Shown: piece after piece, positions 30,443 through 38,986 of the stretch
Layout of the letters: every line of letters begins with the position of its first letter
How positions within the stretch are numbered: the first letter of the stretch is position 1
Assembly (NCBI GenBank): GCA_046263255.1
Contig: JBHELD010000031.1
Location: 62,001-126,000 of the forward strand
DNA from: JALZEG01 sp046263255
GTDB lineage: Bacteria > Actinomycetota > CADDZG01 > WHSQ01
Direction of reading: 5' to 3'
DNA length: 64,000 bases
Made by a program: the position numbers and the translations under genes
The notes under the pieces: generated by a model
Database searches by the model: none
What the model was told of the DNA's origin: nothing
The model's input: the letters and a program-made list of their open reading frames with translations, nothing else

Positions 30443-31330
30443 TTACCCCCTGGCCGTCTTCGCCGCAACGGCCCCCGCACCGACCGGCCCCGTCCTCTCC
30501 CGGCCCCGCAGCACGGACACCACCACGTACACGACGCCGAGGGCGAAGATCAGCGTCCCCATCACGTTCACCTGCGGCGGGACCCCGATGCGCGACGCGC
30601 CGAAGACCCACAGCGGGAAAGTGATCGTGCCGCCCGCGTTGAAGCTCGTGATCACGTAGTCGTCGATCGAGAGCACGAACGCGAGCAGGGCCGCGGCGAG
30701 AACGCCCGGGAAGATCAACGGGAACGTCACGGTCCAGAACGTCGTCCACGGCGTCGCGCCGAGGTCCTGGGCCGCGTCCTCCAGGCTCCGGTCCAGCCCG
30801 CTCAGGCGCGCCCTGATCGTCACGACGACGTAGGAGATCGAGAACAGGATGTGCGCTATGACGATCGTCGAGAAGCCACGCGCCACGTTCAGGGTGACGA
30901 AGAGCGACAGGAGCGACACCCCCAGGACGATCTCCGGCGTCGCCATCGGCAGGAAGATGAAGACGTTGAGCGCGCCGCGCCCCCGCATCCGGTACCGGCT
31001 GAGCGCCAGCGCGATCAGCGTCCCGAGGATCGTCGCGACGAGGGTGCTGACGGCGCCGATGAGCAACGAGTTCTTCAGCGCGGTCGTCAGCTCGGGGATG
31101 TCGAACAGCTCGCGGTACCAGCGGAGGGTAAAGCCCTGCCACGCGAAGTTGAAGCGGCCCCTCGGGTCGTTGAACCCGAACAGGATCATGACGACGATGG
31201 GGACGAACAGGTACGCGATCACGCCGCCGGTGTAGAGACCCAGCAGCCGGCCGCCCACTATGGGCGTCCCGCCGAGGCGGCCCGCGCCTGCTTTGGGCGT
31301 CCCGCCGAGGCGGCCCGCGCGCCGCGTCAC
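30443..31330 (-). CDS. potC: ABC transporter permease, PotC-like (spermidine/putrescine)
   Basis: 295 residues with six membrane helices and the permease EAA loop near the end of the cytosolic loop (LEDAAQDLGATPWTTFWTVTFPL). Its length and pairing with PotB fit the PotC/YdcV group. It starts with GTG in a GTGA overlap with potB, so the permeases are made in step. Its N-terminus carries an 11-residue duplicated segment (RAGRLGGTP twice) encoded by a 33-bp repeat, which extends the cytosolic tail compared with usual PotC. It forms the channel with PotB for polyamine uptake powered by PotA. Confidence 0.9.
   Translation of the reverse strand: MTRRAGRLGGTPKAGAGRLGGTPIVGGRLLGLYTGGVIAYLFVPIVVMILFGFNDPRGRFNFAWQGFTLRWYRELFDIPELTTALKNSLLIGAVSTLVATILGTLIALALSRYRMRGRGALNVFIFLPMATPEIVLGVSLLSLFVTLNVARGFSTIVIAHILFSISYVVVTIRARLSGLDRSLEDAAQDLGATPWTTFWTVTFPLIFPGVLAAALLAFVLSIDDYVITSFNAGGTITFPLWVFGASRIGVPPQVNVMGTLIFALGVVYVVVSVLRGRERTGPVGAGAVAAKTARG
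31261..31320 (-). repeat. 33-bp in-frame duplication at the potC N-terminus
   Basis: Positions 31261-31287 and 31294-31320 are identical over 27 bp, offset by 33 bp. The unit encodes RAGRLGGTP plus two residues. The GC-rich unit could also be a dispersed genomic repeat; its copy number elsewhere cannot be seen here. Confidence 0.85.
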
Positions 31331-32172
31331 GCCGACAGCTCCTCGGTCCCCAGCGCCCGCACGTACGCCCACACGCCGAGGAGGATCCCGGCCATCAGCA
31401 GGAACGAGATCGCGGCCCCCTCGGGGTAGTCGTTGTTCGTGAGGAACTCGCGCTGGATCACGTTGCCGATCATGGTCGTGTTGATCCCGCCCAAGAACGT
31501 AGCGTTGACGAAGTCGCCGGCTGCGGGGATGAACGTCAGCAGCGAGCCCGCGAACACACCCGGGAGGGACAGCGGGAGCGTCACCCTGAGGAAGGCCTGC
31601 CTCCGGCTCGAGTACAGGTCGGCCGCGGCGTCGAGCAGCGCGGGGTCGAGCCGCTCGAGCGAGACGTACAGCGGCAGCGCCATGAACGGCAGGAAGTTGT
31701 AGATCATCCCGGCGACGACCGCGGTCGACGTGGCGAGCACCTGGTACGAGTCGCCGAGCAGTCCCCAGTCCTTCAGCGCGCCCAGGAAGATGCCCTCGTC
31801 GGCGAGGATGAACTTCCACGAGAGCGTCCGGATGATGAACGGCGTGAAGAACGGGAGCAGTATCAGCAGCAGGTACAGGTTCTTGCGGCGGCCGCCCCGC
31901 AGCGCGATCCAGTACGCCATCGGGTAGCTCACCACGAGCGTCGCGACGGTCACGATCAGCCCGTACCAGATCGACCGGATCAGCTGCGTGTCGAACTTTC
32001 CCAGCGCCTCGGTATACGTCTGCCAGTGCCCCGTGAAGACGTAGCCCTCCTCGAGCGAGCCCTCCTGCAGGGACACCGACAGCATCGTGACCATCGGCAC
32101 GAGGAAGAAGACCGCGAGCCACAGGCCTCCCGGCAGCGTCAGGAGATAGGGGATCAGCCTCCGCCGGTTCAA
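31327..32172 (-). CDS. potB: ABC transporter permease, PotB-like
   Basis: 281 residues with six membrane helices: an N-terminal helix at about 9-30, a large periplasmic loop (LQEGSLEEGYVFTGHW), and the EAA loop DAAADLYSSRRQAFLRVTLPLSLPG. LSWKFILADEGIF is typical of PotB/PotH. It starts at TTG 32172, 10 bp after the potD stop, with no strong ribosome-binding site, so translation probably depends on coupling to potD. It ends in a GTGA overlap with potC. Confidence 0.9.
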   Translation of the reverse strand: MNRRRLIPYLLTLPGGLWLAVFFLVPMVTMLSVSLQEGSLEEGYVFTGHWQTYTEALGKFDTQLIRSIWYGLIVTVATLVVSYPMAYWIALRGGRRKNLYLLLILLPFFTPFIIRTLSWKFILADEGIFLGALKDWGLLGDSYQVLATSTAVVAGMIYNFLPFMALPLYVSLERLDPALLDAAADLYSSRRQAFLRVTLPLSLPGVFAGSLLTFIPAAGDFVNATFLGGINTTMIGNVIQREFLTNNDYPEGAAISFLLMAGILLGVWAYVRALGTEELSA

Positions 32173-32182
32173 CGCGAGGCGG

Positions 32183-33424
32183 CTATCCCTGGATGACCTG
32201 GCCGAACAGGTCGTTCCAGACCTCTTCGTCCTCCTCGTCGAGGTCCTTGTAGTGGTACAGGAGCGACTCCATCTCCGGCGTCGGGAACACGAGCGGGCTC
32301 TTCGACACCTGCCGCGTGAACTTGTCGTTCGCGTCGGCGAGGATGTCCTGCGCCTCGGGGACCGGGCAGATGTAGTTGACCCACGCGGTGATCTGGGCCG
32401 CGACCTTCGGGTCGTAGACGTAGTCCATGAACGTCATCGCGTCGATCGGGTTCTCCGCGTTCTGCGGGATCGCCATGTTGTCGACCCACAGGATCCCGCC
32501 CTCCTCGGGGACGACGAACTCGAGCTCGGGCTTGTCGAACTGGAGCTGGAAGACGTCGCCCGACCACGCCATCGTCACCCACAGGTCCTCGCGCACGAGC
32601 GCGTCCGCGTACTCGTTGCCGTAGTAGTTGCGGACGATGCCCCTCTCCCGCTGCTGGATGAGCTTCTCGGCCGCGAGCGCGGCGTCGTCGTTCGTAGCCT
32701 GCTGCGGGTCGATGCCGAGCCCCAGCAGCGCCAGGTTCATCGTGTCCCGCATCTCCTTGAACATGCCGACCTTGCCTTTGAACGCGGGATCGAAGAGATC
32801 GTCGAAGCTCTTGATCTTGCGTCCCGTGAGGCGGGGGTTGTAGCCGATGCCGGTGATGCCGGACTGCCACGGCACGCTGTGCGCGTTGCCGGGGTCGTAC
32901 GACGGGTCCTTGTAGACCTGCCCCGCGTGCGCCGCGAAGTTCGGCAGCAACGAGTGGTCCAGCTCCTCGAGGTACCCGAGGCGCGCCATCTTCGCGATCA
33001 GCCAGTCGGTGACGACGATGAGGTCCCATCCGGTGGACTGGTCGTTCGCCAGCGGCTCGCGGATCGTCCCGAAGAAGCTCTCGTTGTCGTCGATCACCTC
33101 CTTGTAGGAGACCTCGATGCCGGTCTCCTTCTCGAAGTCGTCGAGCGTGGGCCGCCGGCCCTTGGCGCGGTCGATGTAGAGCGGCCAGTTGGCGAAGCTC
33201 AGCCGCCCGTTTTGCTCCGTCGTCGTGAGGCCGTCGTCCTCCGAGCCCCCGCCTCCGGCCCCGCGGTTCTCGTCGGTGCCGGAGACGCCGCACGCGGCGA
33301 GCCACGCGCCGAGGGAGAGCGCGCCGGCTCCCGCCCCCATGCGGCGAAGAACCTCCCTGCGCGTCACGCGGCTCGCCCCTGCCGTCGCGAGCAACCGGCT
33401 GATCTCACGCTCGTGGTCCGTCAT
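32183..33424 (-). CDS. potD: Polyamine-binding lipoprotein, PotD-like, probable Tat substrate
   Basis: 413 residues. The N-terminal ~20 residues precede a twin-arginine motif (SRVTRREVLRRMG), a hydrophobic stretch and a lipobox (WLAAC), so export through Tat and lipid anchoring are likely. The mature protein has the PotD/PotF bilobed layout: FANWPLYID, FEKETGIEVSYKEVIDDNE, WDLIVVTDWL, GITGIGYNP, WSGDVFQLQ and ILWVDNMAIPQNAENP, where Trp/Asp residues line the polyamine pocket. It delivers putrescine or spermidine to PotBC. The ATG overlaps the potA stop (ATGA). Gene order ADBC within one operon. Confidence 0.92.
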   Translation of the reverse strand: MTDHEREISRLLATAGASRVTRREVLRRMGAGAGALSLGAWLAACGVSGTDENRGAGGGGSEDDGLTTTEQNGRLSFANWPLYIDRAKGRRPTLDDFEKETGIEVSYKEVIDDNESFFGTIREPLANDQSTGWDLIVVTDWLIAKMARLGYLEELDHSLLPNFAAHAGQVYKDPSYDPGNAHSVPWQSGITGIGYNPRLTGRKIKSFDDLFDPAFKGKVGMFKEMRDTMNLALLGLGIDPQQATNDDAALAAEKLIQQRERGIVRNYYGNEYADALVREDLWVTMAWSGDVFQLQFDKPELEFVVPEEGGILWVDNMAIPQNAENPIDAMTFMDYVYDPKVAAQITAWVNYICPVPEAQDILADANDKFTRQVSKSPLVFPTPEMESLLYHYKDLDEEDEEVWNDLFGQVIQG

Positions 33425-34527
33425 CTGGCCGTCTCCTCTCCGTTCGCCGGCGGTGCGACTGCAAACGTGTGCTGCGGGTCCCAGCTCAAGGTGACCGGCG
33501 TCCCGGGCCCCAGGCCGGAGCCGCCGCCGCTCGCGTTCTGCACGTACACGACGAGCTTCGCGCCGCCGGGGGTCGTGCACTCGAACGACGTGCTCACGCC
33601 CGTGTAGGTCGAGGCCGTGACGGTGGCGCGGATCGAGTTCGCTCTCTTTCCGCCGGCTCCCTCCGCCGCGATGTGCAGCTTCTCGGGCCGGACCCCCACG
33701 CGCACGCGGCCGCTCCCCGGCAGACGCCCGGGTGGGAGCGTCATGACCCCACCCTCGGCGAGCCGTACCTTCGCCAGGTCGCCCCCGGAGACCTCGACCT
33801 CGCCGTCGAGGAGGTTCGACGCGCCGAGAAAGCCCGCGACGAACTCGGTCGCCGGCAGCTCGTACACCGCCTCCGGAGGTCCCACCTGCTCCATCCGCCC
33901 CGCGTTCATCACCGCTATGCGGTCGGACATCGTCATGGCCTCGTCCTGGTCGTGCGTCACGTAGACGAACGTGATCCCGACATCCCCCTGAATGCGCTTG
34001 AGCTCGAGCTGCATGCTCTTCCGCAGCTTGAGATCGAGCGCGCCGAGCGGCTCGTCCAGGAGCAGCACCTGCGGCCGGTTGATCAGGGCGCGCGCCAGGG
34101 CCACGCGCTGCTGCTGGCCGCCGGAGAGCTGGTTGCTGCGCCGGTCCCCGAGGCCCGCGAGGTCCACGAGCTCGAGCATCTCCTCGACGCGCGGGCGGAT
34201 CTCGTGCTTGGGGACGCGCCGCCGCTTCAGCCCGAACGCGACGTTCTCGAAGACGTCTAGGTGCGGGAACAGCGCGTAGGACTGGAAGACCGTGTTGACG
34301 TCACGCTTGTACGCCGGCAGGGCGGTCACGTCGCCGCCGTCGAGGTAGACGCGACCGGCCGTCGGCTCCTCGAAGCCCCCGATCATCCGAAGTGTCGTCG
34401 TCTTGCCGCACCCCGAGGGCCCGAGGAGCGAGAAGAACTCGCCCGACGCGACCGTGATCGACACGTCGTCGACCGCGGGCGTGTCCTTGAAGACCTTCGT
34501 GATCCCCTCGAGCCGCACCTCGCCCAT
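33421..34527 (-). CDS. potA: ABC transporter ATPase, PotA-like
   Basis: 368 residues. Walker A GPSGCGKTT (36-44), signature LSGGQQQR, Walker B VLLLDEPLGALD and the H-loop VTHDQDEAMT are followed by a C-terminal TOBE/OB region (about 240-365) as in PotA and other CUT1/polyamine ATPases. It hydrolyses ATP to drive polyamine uptake through PotBC. The ATG at 34527 lies 4 bp after the ALDH stop and the end overlaps potD, so it belongs to a single message with the catabolic genes upstream. Confidence 0.94.
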   Translation of the reverse strand: MGEVRLEGITKVFKDTPAVDDVSITVASGEFFSLLGPSGCGKTTTLRMIGGFEEPTAGRVYLDGGDVTALPAYKRDVNTVFQSYALFPHLDVFENVAFGLKRRRVPKHEIRPRVEEMLELVDLAGLGDRRSNQLSGGQQQRVALARALINRPQVLLLDEPLGALDLKLRKSMQLELKRIQGDVGITFVYVTHDQDEAMTMSDRIAVMNAGRMEQVGPPEAVYELPATEFVAGFLGASNLLDGEVEVSGGDLAKVRLAEGGVMTLPPGRLPGSGRVRVGVRPEKLHIAAEGAGGKRANSIRATVTASTYTGVSTSFECTTPGGAKLVVYVQNASGGGSGLGPGTPVTLSWDPQHTFAVAPPANGEETAR

Positions 34528-34531
34528 CTCG

Positions 34532-36016
34532 CTATCCCGGCGCCGTTCCGTGCTCCGCCTGGTGCGCGACGTACTCCGCGTAGGGGTACCACCACGACTT
34601 CGGGTCCATCTTCGAGTCGATGTGCACGTGCTTTGGCTGCCGGAAGTCGTCGAGACCCTCCGGTCCCAGCTCGCGCCCCATCCCGGAGGACTTCATGCCT
34701 CCGAACGGAGCCGCCTCGTTGTCCGTGAGCGGGTCGTTGAACCACACCGTCCCGGCCTCGATCTCCTCCATCGCCTTCATCATGTAGTCGAGCCGGCGCG
34801 TGTATACGTTCGCGCCGAGCCCGTAGTCGCTCGCGTTCGTGCGCGCGATGGCCTCGTCCAGGTGCGCGACGCGCGCGATCGGCGCGACCGGGCCGAACGT
34901 CTCCTTCCGCATGAGATCCATCGAGTCGTCGACGTCGACCACGACCGCGGGAGTGAGGAAGAACCCCCTGGCGAAGCCGCCGCGATCGCCGCCGTGGACG
35001 ACGCGCGCACCGGCGGCGCGCGCGGCGGTGAGCTGCGCCTCGACCCGGTCGCGCTGCACCGCCCGCACGAGAGGGCCCATGTCGGTCGCGGCCTCCATCG
35101 GGTCGCCGACGACGACCCTTCCCGCCTCGGCCACGAACGCGTCGACGAAGTCGTCGTAGACCTCGGGCAGCACGTAGAAGCGCTCCGCGGAGGTGCATAC
35201 CTGCCCGGCGTTCAGGTACGCGGCCCACACCGCGCCCCGCGCGGCGACGTCCAGGTCGACGTCGTCGCAGACGATGAAAGCATCCTTGCCGCCCAGCTCG
35301 AGGTGGACCTTCTTCAGCTGCTCCGCTGCGGCGGCCATCACCTTCTTGCCGGTCTCGACGGAGCCGGTGAACGCGATCAGCGAGACCTCACCCGAACGAA
35401 CGAGCGCCTCTCCCGCGTCGGCCTCGCCGGTGACGACGTTGACGACGCCGGGCGGGAACAACGTCGCGAAGGCGTCGCACAGCTGGAGGGTCGACAGCGG
35501 CGTATACGGCGACGGTTTCACGACGACGGTGTTGCCGGCCGCGAGCGCGGGGGCGAGCTTCCACACCAGGAGCAGGATCGGGTAGTTCCACGGGACGATC
35601 GCCGCCACGACGCCGTACGGCTGCTTGATCACGAGAGACAGCTGCCCGGGCTCTCCCGAAGGGACGACGCGGCCCCGCTCGAGCCGCCCGATCTCGGCGT
35701 AGAAGTCCAGGCACGACGCGCTCCACCCCATCTCGTCCCGGTTCTCGACGAGCGGCTTGCCGCCCTCGCGCGTGAGCGTCACCGCCAGCGGCTCCGCGTG
35801 CTCGCGGATCCATGCCGCCAGGGCGCGCAGCATGACGCCGCGCTCGGGCGCGGGGGTGTCCTTCCAGCCGGGGTAGGCCGCCCGCGCCGACCTCACGGCC
35901 AGGTCGACCTGCGCGGCGGTCGCGGAGCGCACCTCGGCGACGACCTCTTCGGTCGCGGGGTTGAGGACGGCTACGGGGGCCGCGGCCCCCTCGACCGCCT
36001 CGCCGCCGATCAGCAC
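34532..36016 (-). CDS. NAD(P)-dependent aldehyde dehydrogenase, probably succinate-semialdehyde or aminoaldehyde type
   Basis: 494 residues. VPWNYPILLLVWKLAPALAAGN, the glutamate in LELGGKDA, the catalytic Cys in NAGQVCTSAE and the coenzyme motif FTGSVETGKKV are all present. GTG start directly after the gabT stop (adjacent codons) shows tight coupling. In this operon its product would oxidise the aldehyde made by GabT (succinate semialdehyde to succinate) or 4-aminobutyraldehyde to GABA. Sequence alone does not separate these; two further ALDH genes lie at 42.9-45.9 kb. The C-terminal tail (DPKSWWYPYAEYVA) is longer than in GabD. Confidence 0.88.
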   Translation of the reverse strand: MLIGGEAVEGAAAPVAVLNPATEEVVAEVRSATAAQVDLAVRSARAAYPGWKDTPAPERGVMLRALAAWIREHAEPLAVTLTREGGKPLVENRDEMGWSASCLDFYAEIGRLERGRVVPSGEPGQLSLVIKQPYGVVAAIVPWNYPILLLVWKLAPALAAGNTVVVKPSPYTPLSTLQLCDAFATLFPPGVVNVVTGEADAGEALVRSGEVSLIAFTGSVETGKKVMAAAAEQLKKVHLELGGKDAFIVCDDVDLDVAARGAVWAAYLNAGQVCTSAERFYVLPEVYDDFVDAFVAEAGRVVVGDPMEAATDMGPLVRAVQRDRVEAQLTAARAAGARVVHGGDRGGFARGFFLTPAVVVDVDDSMDLMRKETFGPVAPIARVAHLDEAIARTNASDYGLGANVYTRRLDYMMKAMEEIEAGTVWFNDPLTDNEAAPFGGMKSSGMGRELGPEGLDDFRQPKHVHIDSKMDPKSWWYPYAEYVAHQAEHGTAPG

Positions 36017-37345
36017 CTAGTTCACTCCCTTGTTGGCCCACTCGAGCGCCTCGACGAGCACGTCGAGGCCGGCGTGCAGGTCCTCGTCCGAGATCACGAG
36101 CGGAGCCAGTAGCCGCACGACGTTGTCGTAGGTCCCGGCCTTCAGTATGAGCACTCCGTTGTCGTGACAGCGCTTGACGACCGCGGCGGTCGCGAGCTTC
36201 GCCGGCTCCTTGCTCACCTCGTCGCTCACGAGCTCGACGCCGACCATCGGGCCGAGGCCCCTGACCTCGCCGACGAGGCCGAGCGCGTCCTCGAGCGGGT
36301 CGAGGCGCGACCGGATGACGTCCGCCTGCCGTTGCGCCCTTTCCAGCAGGTCGGTCCCCCTGAGCTCCTCGATCACGGCGAGCGCGGCCGCGCACGCGAC
36401 GGGATTGCCGCCGTAGGTCCCGCCGAGGCCGCCGACGTGCGGCGCGTCCATCACGTCCGCCCGACCGGTCACGGCCGATATCGGGAGCCCGGCGCCGAGC
36501 GACTTCGCCGTCGTGACGATGTCGGGGACGACGCCGTAGTGCTCCGCCGCGAACATCTTCCCGGTCCTTCCCATCCCGCTCTGGATCTCGTCGTCGACCA
36601 GGAGGATGTCGCGCTCCGTGCAGATCGCCCGCAGCGCCGGGAGGTAGTCGTCGGGGGCGACGACGAACCCGCCTTCTCCCTGCACGGGCTCGACGACCAT
36701 GCACGCGACGGATCCCGCGCCGATCTCAGAGTCGATCGCGTCCGCGGCCGCCTCCGCGCAGGCTATCCCGCACGAGGGGTGCTCCAGCCCGAGGGGGCAC
36801 CGGTAGCAGTACGCGAACGGGACGCGATGGACCTCCGGGGCGAACGGCCCGAAGCCGCGCTTGTACGGCATCTCCTTCGCGGTCATCGTCATGCCCAGCA
36901 GCGTCCGGCCGTGGAACGCGTTCGTGAACGTCACGACCGCGTCGCGCCCCGTCGCGAGGCGCGCGATCTTCACGGCGTTCTCTACGGCCTCGGCCCCAGA
37001 GCTCGCAAGCATCGTCTTCTTCGCACCGTCGCCGGGCGTGATGCGGTTGAGGGCCTCGGCGAGCTCGACGTAGCCCTCGTACATCGCGACGTGGAAGCAC
37101 TCGTGCAGGAACGCGTCCGCCTGCTTGTGCACGGCCTCCAGGACCCGCGGGTTCCCCCGGCCCACGTTCAGGACGCCGAGGCCGCCCGCCAGGTCGATGA
37201 ACCGGTTGCCGTCGACGTCGAGGATCGACGCCCCGTCTCCCGCGGCGACGAACACGGGGAGGGTGTTGAAGACGGCGCGGGGGATCGCGGCCTCCCTCCG
37301 GTCCGTCAAGCGCCTCGAGCTCGCGCCCGGGATGGGCGGGTCCAT
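36017..37345 (-). CDS. gabT: 4-aminobutyrate aminotransferase-like class III aminotransferase
   Basis: 442 residues. Motifs: MLASSGAEAVENAVKIAR, FTNAFHGRTLLGMTMT, VVEPVQGEGGF, LLVDDEIQSGMGRTGKMFA and the PLP lysine in TTAKSLGAGLP (near 278). A cysteine-rich insert (CYRCPLGLEHPSCGIAC) occurs in many bacterial GabT proteins. It would convert GABA and 2-oxoglutarate to succinate semialdehyde and glutamate. It heads the gabT-ALDH-potADBC operon. The ATG at 37345 is preceded by TAGCGT at 7 nt, divergent from the PucR gene, which is the probable regulator. Confidence 0.9.
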   Translation of the reverse strand: MDPPIPGASSRRLTDRREAAIPRAVFNTLPVFVAAGDGASILDVDGNRFIDLAGGLGVLNVGRGNPRVLEAVHKQADAFLHECFHVAMYEGYVELAEALNRITPGDGAKKTMLASSGAEAVENAVKIARLATGRDAVVTFTNAFHGRTLLGMTMTAKEMPYKRGFGPFAPEVHRVPFAYCYRCPLGLEHPSCGIACAEAAADAIDSEIGAGSVACMVVEPVQGEGGFVVAPDDYLPALRAICTERDILLVDDEIQSGMGRTGKMFAAEHYGVVPDIVTTAKSLGAGLPISAVTGRADVMDAPHVGGLGGTYGGNPVACAAALAVIEELRGTDLLERAQRQADVIRSRLDPLEDALGLVGEVRGLGPMVGVELVSDEVSKEPAKLATAAVVKRCHDNGVLILKAGTYDNVVRLLAPLVISDEDLHAGLDVLVEALEWANKGVN

Positions 37346-37352
37346 GCGGCCG

Positions 37353-37358
37353 ACGCTA
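37353..37358 (-). promoter_or_regulatory. -10 TAGCGT, leaderless promoter of the gabT-pot operon
   Basis: Minus-strand TAGCGT lies 7 nt before the gabT ATG within an 83-bp divergent intergenic region shared with the PucR-type regulator. Confidence 0.5.
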
Positions 37359-37415
37359 ACGCCGCGCGATCCGCCCTCACCCGTTCAGGGAGGCAAGTTG
37401 CGGAGCGCCCGTTTG

Positions 37416-37421
37416 TACACT
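37416..37421 (+). promoter_or_regulatory. -10 TACACT of the PucR-type regulator
   Basis: TACACT lies 7 nt before ATG 37429 (leaderless), but GGAGG at 37424-37428 also lies 6 nt before the in-frame ATG 37435, so two modes of initiation are possible. Confidence 0.5.
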
Positions 37422-37428
37422 CTGGAGG

Positions 37429-38982
37429 ATGCCCATGACCGTGCGCGACCTGCTCGGGCTCCCGGGTCTCGGCCTGACGGTCGTCGCCGGCGAGGCCGGT
37501 CTCGATCGCCCGATCCGCTGGGCGCACACGTCGGAGCTGCAGGATCCGACGCCGTGGCTCTCCGGGGGCGAGCTCCTGCTGACCACCGGGATGGGTCTCA
37601 CCGGCTCGGCCGCGCTCCAGCGCGCGTACGTCAGGAGGCTCACCCGCGCCCGGCTCGCGGGCCTGGGCTTCGGGGTCGGCTTCGGCGCGGACGAGGTCCC
37701 CGCCGCGATCACGAGGGCGGCCGACGCCGAGGGGTTTCCCGTGATCGAGGTCCCGTATCCGGTGCCGTTCATCGCGATCGCCGAGGCGGTCTCGAGCGCG
37801 CTGGCCGAGGACCGCTTGCGGGACGCCCGCATGTCCGTCGAGGTGCACGAGCGGCTCGCGGCGCTGGTGTCCGACGGAGGCGGCCCGGCCGACGTGCTGG
37901 AGGAGGCCGTCGCGATCGCCGGTGGCTGGGCGGTGCTCTTCGACGTGCGCGGGGGAGTCATCGCCCGCGCCGCCGCGCCCGGCGCCGTCCCGCCGGACGA
38001 GACCGAGCTGTGGAAGTCGCTGCCGCACGCGGGCGGCGCTGCCGCGACTTCGTCCGAGCAAGGTCCCGGTGGCGCGAGGGTCGCTCTGGCGGTCGATACC
38101 GCGGGGCGGCGGGAAGCCTGGGCGGTGTTCGGGAAGGACCACCGCGTCGAGCCGCGCGATCGCATCGCGGCGCGCCACGCCGCCACGGTTCTCGGGCTTC
38201 TGCTCGCGTCACGGCGCGCGGCCGTCGACGCGGAGCGCCGCATCGCGGGGGACGTGCTGACCGAAGCGATGGCGGGACGGCTGTCGGGCGACGAGCTGGA
38301 GCGGAGGCTGGAGCTCGTCGGCTTTCCGCGCGGCGAGCGCGTCGTCGTGCTGGTCGCGGACTTCGGCGCCGTTGCCGACGCGGTCCTCGAGGAGGCGGCG
38401 TGGATGCTGGACGGGGCGCTGGGCGTGCGGCAGGTGCCGGCCCGCACCGCGCTCGCCGGCGGACGGGTCGCCGCGCTGGTCGTGCACTCGGAGCCCGAGG
38501 CGCTCGCGGGGGTCCTCCTGGAAGAGGCGCGGTCGTGGCAGCGTGCATCCGAGGGCATCCGCGTGGGCGTCGGCGGCTCGTGGGCGCCCGCGGACCTGCG
38601 ACGGTCGTACCTGGAGGCGACGTTCGCCCTGCGCGCCGCGGGCCCGGGGGTGTCGATCGCGTCGCCGCACGACCTGGGCTCCTACGCGCTGCTGCTCGGA
38701 GGGCAGCCGCGCGAGGCGCTCGAGGGCTTCGTGCGCTCGGTCCTCGGCCCCCTGATCGACCGCGACCGCGCGCGCGGGTCGGACCTCGTCGCGTCGGTGC
38801 GGGCGTTCGTCGAATCGGGCGGTCGCTGGGAGCCGGGGGCCGAGAGCCTGGCGATCCACCGCCACACGCTGCGCTACCGGGTGCGTCAGGCGGAGGACCT
38901 GCTGGGCCGCGACCTGACGAACGCCGAGGACCGGATGGAGCTGTGGCTGGCGCTGAAGGCGATGGAGGTCCTGGGCCGGTAG
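37429..38982 (+). CDS. PucR-family transcriptional regulator
   Basis: 517 residues. The N-terminal PucR sensory domain (about 5-125; VRDLLGLPGLGLTVVAGEAGLDRPIRWAHTSEL fits in pieces) is followed by a GAF-like/GGDEF-like linker region. The C-terminal helix-turn-helix (HTH_30: IHRHTLRYRVRQAEDLLGRDL, about 478-498) ends the protein. PucR-type proteins activate catabolism of purines, GABA or polyamines. Placed divergently from gabT-ALDH-potADBC, it most likely controls that operon, and perhaps the ALDH pair downstream, in response to GABA or a polyamine. Confidence 0.9.
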   Translation: MPMTVRDLLGLPGLGLTVVAGEAGLDRPIRWAHTSELQDPTPWLSGGELLLTTGMGLTGSAALQRAYVRRLTRARLAGLGFGVGFGADEVPAAITRAADAEGFPVIEVPYPVPFIAIAEAVSSALAEDRLRDARMSVEVHERLAALVSDGGGPADVLEEAVAIAGGWAVLFDVRGGVIARAAAPGAVPPDETELWKSLPHAGGAAATSSEQGPGGARVALAVDTAGRREAWAVFGKDHRVEPRDRIAARHAATVLGLLLASRRAAVDAERRIAGDVLTEAMAGRLSGDELERRLELVGFPRGERVVVLVADFGAVADAVLEEAAWMLDGALGVRQVPARTALAGGRVAALVVHSEPEALAGVLLEEARSWQRASEGIRVGVGGSWAPADLRRSYLEATFALRAAGPGVSIASPHDLGSYALLLGGQPREALEGFVRSVLGPLIDRDRARGSDLVASVRAFVESGGRWEPGAESLAIHRHTLRYRVRQAEDLLGRDLTNAEDRMELWLALKAMEVLGR

Positions 38983-38986
38983 CTCC

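Noticed and set aside
30443..32122. A potB-potC fusion-like long frame
   Set aside because: The upstream part is potB in the wrong frame; potC starts at the GTG in the GTGA overlap.
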